From Caprimulgus europaeus (lineage: Eukaryota; Chordata; Aves; Caprimulgiformes; Caprimulgidae): a stretch of 64,000 nucleotides of DNA. Below the pieces are notes generated by a model. It was not told where the DNA came from, did not search any database, and saw only the letters and a list, made by a program, of their open reading frames with translations. Positions within the stretch are counted from its first letter, which is position 1. Each line of letters begins with the position of its first letter. Both the position numbers and the translations under genes were made by a program. This document shows positions 61,858 to 64,000 of the stretch, piece by piece. The stretch is from contig OU015528.1 of assembly GCA_907165065.1 (NCBI GenBank), positions 70,041,474 to 70,105,473 on the forward strand, written 5' to 3'.

Positions 61858-63829
61858 GTAAGTCAAGCACAAATCAATATAACAAAGTAAACCTATTTAA
61901 AAATTTCTGGGCACTGAAAGAAACGATGGTTGCACAGTGACAGTAGATGAGAACATATTTGAGATTCTTTCATGTAATGCATGAGGCAAATGCATAACTT
62001 TAGTTAAGGATGGACACAAACCCCAAAATTGAAAAATGTTGTTCTTGGACATGGAGAAGTTAATGAAATTATTTCTCTCATTTTCTGCTTATATGTTCAT
62101 CTTGTTAAATTTTGCTTCGAATTTCAAGCTCTAACAATTGCTCCAACTCCATACCTGAAATGCATTTGAACCTGATTAGCTTCATGTAGGTTTTAGGCCA
62201 ACATAAATCTGTCCTACATTTGTTGCAAGGAACTGATTGTACTGGGCTATGTTCCAAGCAGGGAATGAGACCCCCAGATGCTGGTTACCTGATACCTGAC
62301 ACATCCTTCGTGTCATCTCTTGACTGCAACAAGCTTTCCCTTGTGATCATGAAGAAACCAAGGATGGCTCAGCACAATAAACCAAAACAAATCAGGATCT
62401 TAATCAGATTGCAGTGTCAATTGAAACTAAAATGCTGCAGTGAAACAATACTTCTGCATGTGAATGCAGCACTGCAAAGCAAATAAATATGGTGCAGGGG
62501 TTTTTTTTCTGTGATTATTACTGTAACACCTACTTGTCTGGCCTGGGACCCTTTATCTGACACTGGACAGCAGCAGTCATAAAATGCATAAAAATAGGGC
62601 AAATAACTCCCAGTGTCTAGTAATTTGTATCTCAGGGACGTCCAGGAGCCTTTGTTTTTAATAATTCTCAGTGGGTTTCTTTTTTACCTTTGCCTAATGG
62701 TTTTCTACACATGTGAAAATATTTAGTAGCCAACAACATCCTAAGTAAAAAAAAATTAACATGTTCATTACACAGAGAAAAAGGTAGCAATGAAATACAG
62801 CAACAGTAGAGCTAGTGCACTCATGAATGACACTGGTTGCTAAATCTGGGTTAGGTAAACATGGGTTTCTCATTTGGGGATTTGCATCTGTGTCCACTTT
62901 CTACATTTTAAGCAGCAAATTGAAGGTGAATTCTTTCTTTACTGTGAAGAAGAATAAGAAAAAAAAAAAAAAAAGAAGGCAGATGCCAGTTTACACTCAA
63001 TAGTCTGCATTCCTGTTGTGCCATATGCATCTACAGTTCAAACAAATAACTTCATATAATCTTCTGTCTGATCTGAATCCACTTCCTTCATGTAACTGGA
63101 AAGTCTCCTTACTATTGGACTACAGAAACAATGTTTCCTCTTGGCAGTGTTCTAATCTGTACAAAATACATAAACGTTCAGCTAAAGCAGGCTCTGCAGT
63201 TCAGGTATGTCCAGTGAGGGATGTAAACTGGGGGCTACAATATGTTTCTTAATTTTCCTGCCTTGGCCAGGAGTTAGAAAGCAAATGATACAAAGCAGAG
63301 CATTAATAAATGCTTCCATTAACTGATGTGGGGCATCCTATGTTAGCCCACACACAGAGGCTGTGGCTAAAAAAGAAAGCAACACAGCTGACAGCAGCAA
63401 TTTCAGCAATTGGACTGTTGCTAGAACAATTAATAGAGAAAGACAGGTAACATTTGCAAAGTAGAATTAAATAAATTAAAACTCTTAAAGCTTCAGGAAA
63501 CTTTGATGTTATGGCTGAATAATGGGATTGTTTATTTTGCTTTACAAAGGTGCCAAGGGCTCCTACCAGAGCACAGATTCCCCTCTGAGAAGAGCCACCA
63601 AGCAGAGCTGGACATGGTGCAGCTCAGGGTGGAGCTGTCCAGGGCACTGCCTGGCGTGTCACTGTCGGTGCTGAGTACGTGTGGCACAGCAGGAGCTCCA
63701 TCCCATGCTCACACAGAGGCCAGACTGCCTCACACCTAAAATGTTATCTCATTGCTTAGTCATTGACTGGTTGCCATTTTTTGAAACCAATTGATTGTCT
63801 CTTTTTTCCTTTTTGACAAAGTGATCCTA
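61858..63829. other. Intergenic or intronic DNA, no gene seen
   Basis: Unique sequence with a 16-base A run (62959-62974). The segment 63540-63740 is GC-richer and holds a 78-codon frame, but no exon-like features or recognisable protein. Confidence 0.6.
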
Positions 63830-64000
63830 CATAAAAGTTTACTTATACACATATACAATAATCCATCTTTATATAAACTTATATTCCTATATACCATTAT
63901 ATATTATATATAAAAATATAGAGAGAAAAGAGTGTACAAATATTCATAAATATATGCTTTATTTATCTATACATGGTTGCATATTAAATAAATATATTTA
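63830..64000. repeat. AT-rich low-complexity end of window
   Basis: Dense TATA/ATAT-type sequence, including ATATATTATATATAAAAATA (63899-63918). No other signal was seen and the window ends inside it. Confidence 0.8.

Overview
The window looks like vertebrate, almost certainly bird, nuclear DNA. The evidence is the repeat content. There are chicken-repeat-1 (CR1) LINE copies with the characteristic octamer tail (41149-41172), much older and heavily mutated CR1 copies, MIR-like SINE fragments, and solo LTRs of endogenous retroviruses. One of these belongs to the avian ERVL-type family that begins TGTCCTGGGTTTTG. The family identifications come from remembered consensus features, not from a search.

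No host protein-coding gene, tRNA, rRNA, CRISPR array or bacterial-type operon can be supported. Open reading frames are all short (154 codons at most). The longest either start without ATG or lie in repeats, and none resembles a protein I recognise. The window therefore reads as a gene desert or the inside of a very large intron. Its unique sequence is AT-rich, with ordinary homopolymer runs and microsatellites.

Layout: 1-7.6 kb is unique sequence with one hairpin and a MIR-like fragment. Ancient CR1 lies at 7.65-7.9 kb, a younger CR1 3' end at 10.8-11.2 kb and an ERVL-type solo LTR at 11.79-12.37 kb. A cluster of ancient CR1 fragments occupies 15.8-17.0 kb, followed by an 18-bp x3 tandem repeat. 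From 18 to 36 kb there is mostly unique AT-rich DNA with an ancient CR1, a MIR-like SINE and a hairpin beside a hexanucleotide array. A dense repeat island spans 36.3-38.05 kb: CR1(+), CR1(-), CR1(+), then an LTR. Ancient plus young CR1 lie at 39.8-41.2 kb, and the young copy still carries an open 147-codon C-terminal stretch of ORF2. From 41 to 61 kb the sequence is mostly unique. A second copy of the 37.4-kb LTR lies at 61.07-61.85 kb in opposite orientation, with a perfect 5-bp target duplication and an internal duplication. The last 170 bp are AT-rich.

Nothing here works together as a pathway. The most informative structures are the two inverted related LTRs, one with a duplicated promoter-like segment, several strong hairpin and G-quadruplex motifs, and scattered fragments of an old self-complementary repeat motif. 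I found no convincing new biological system.
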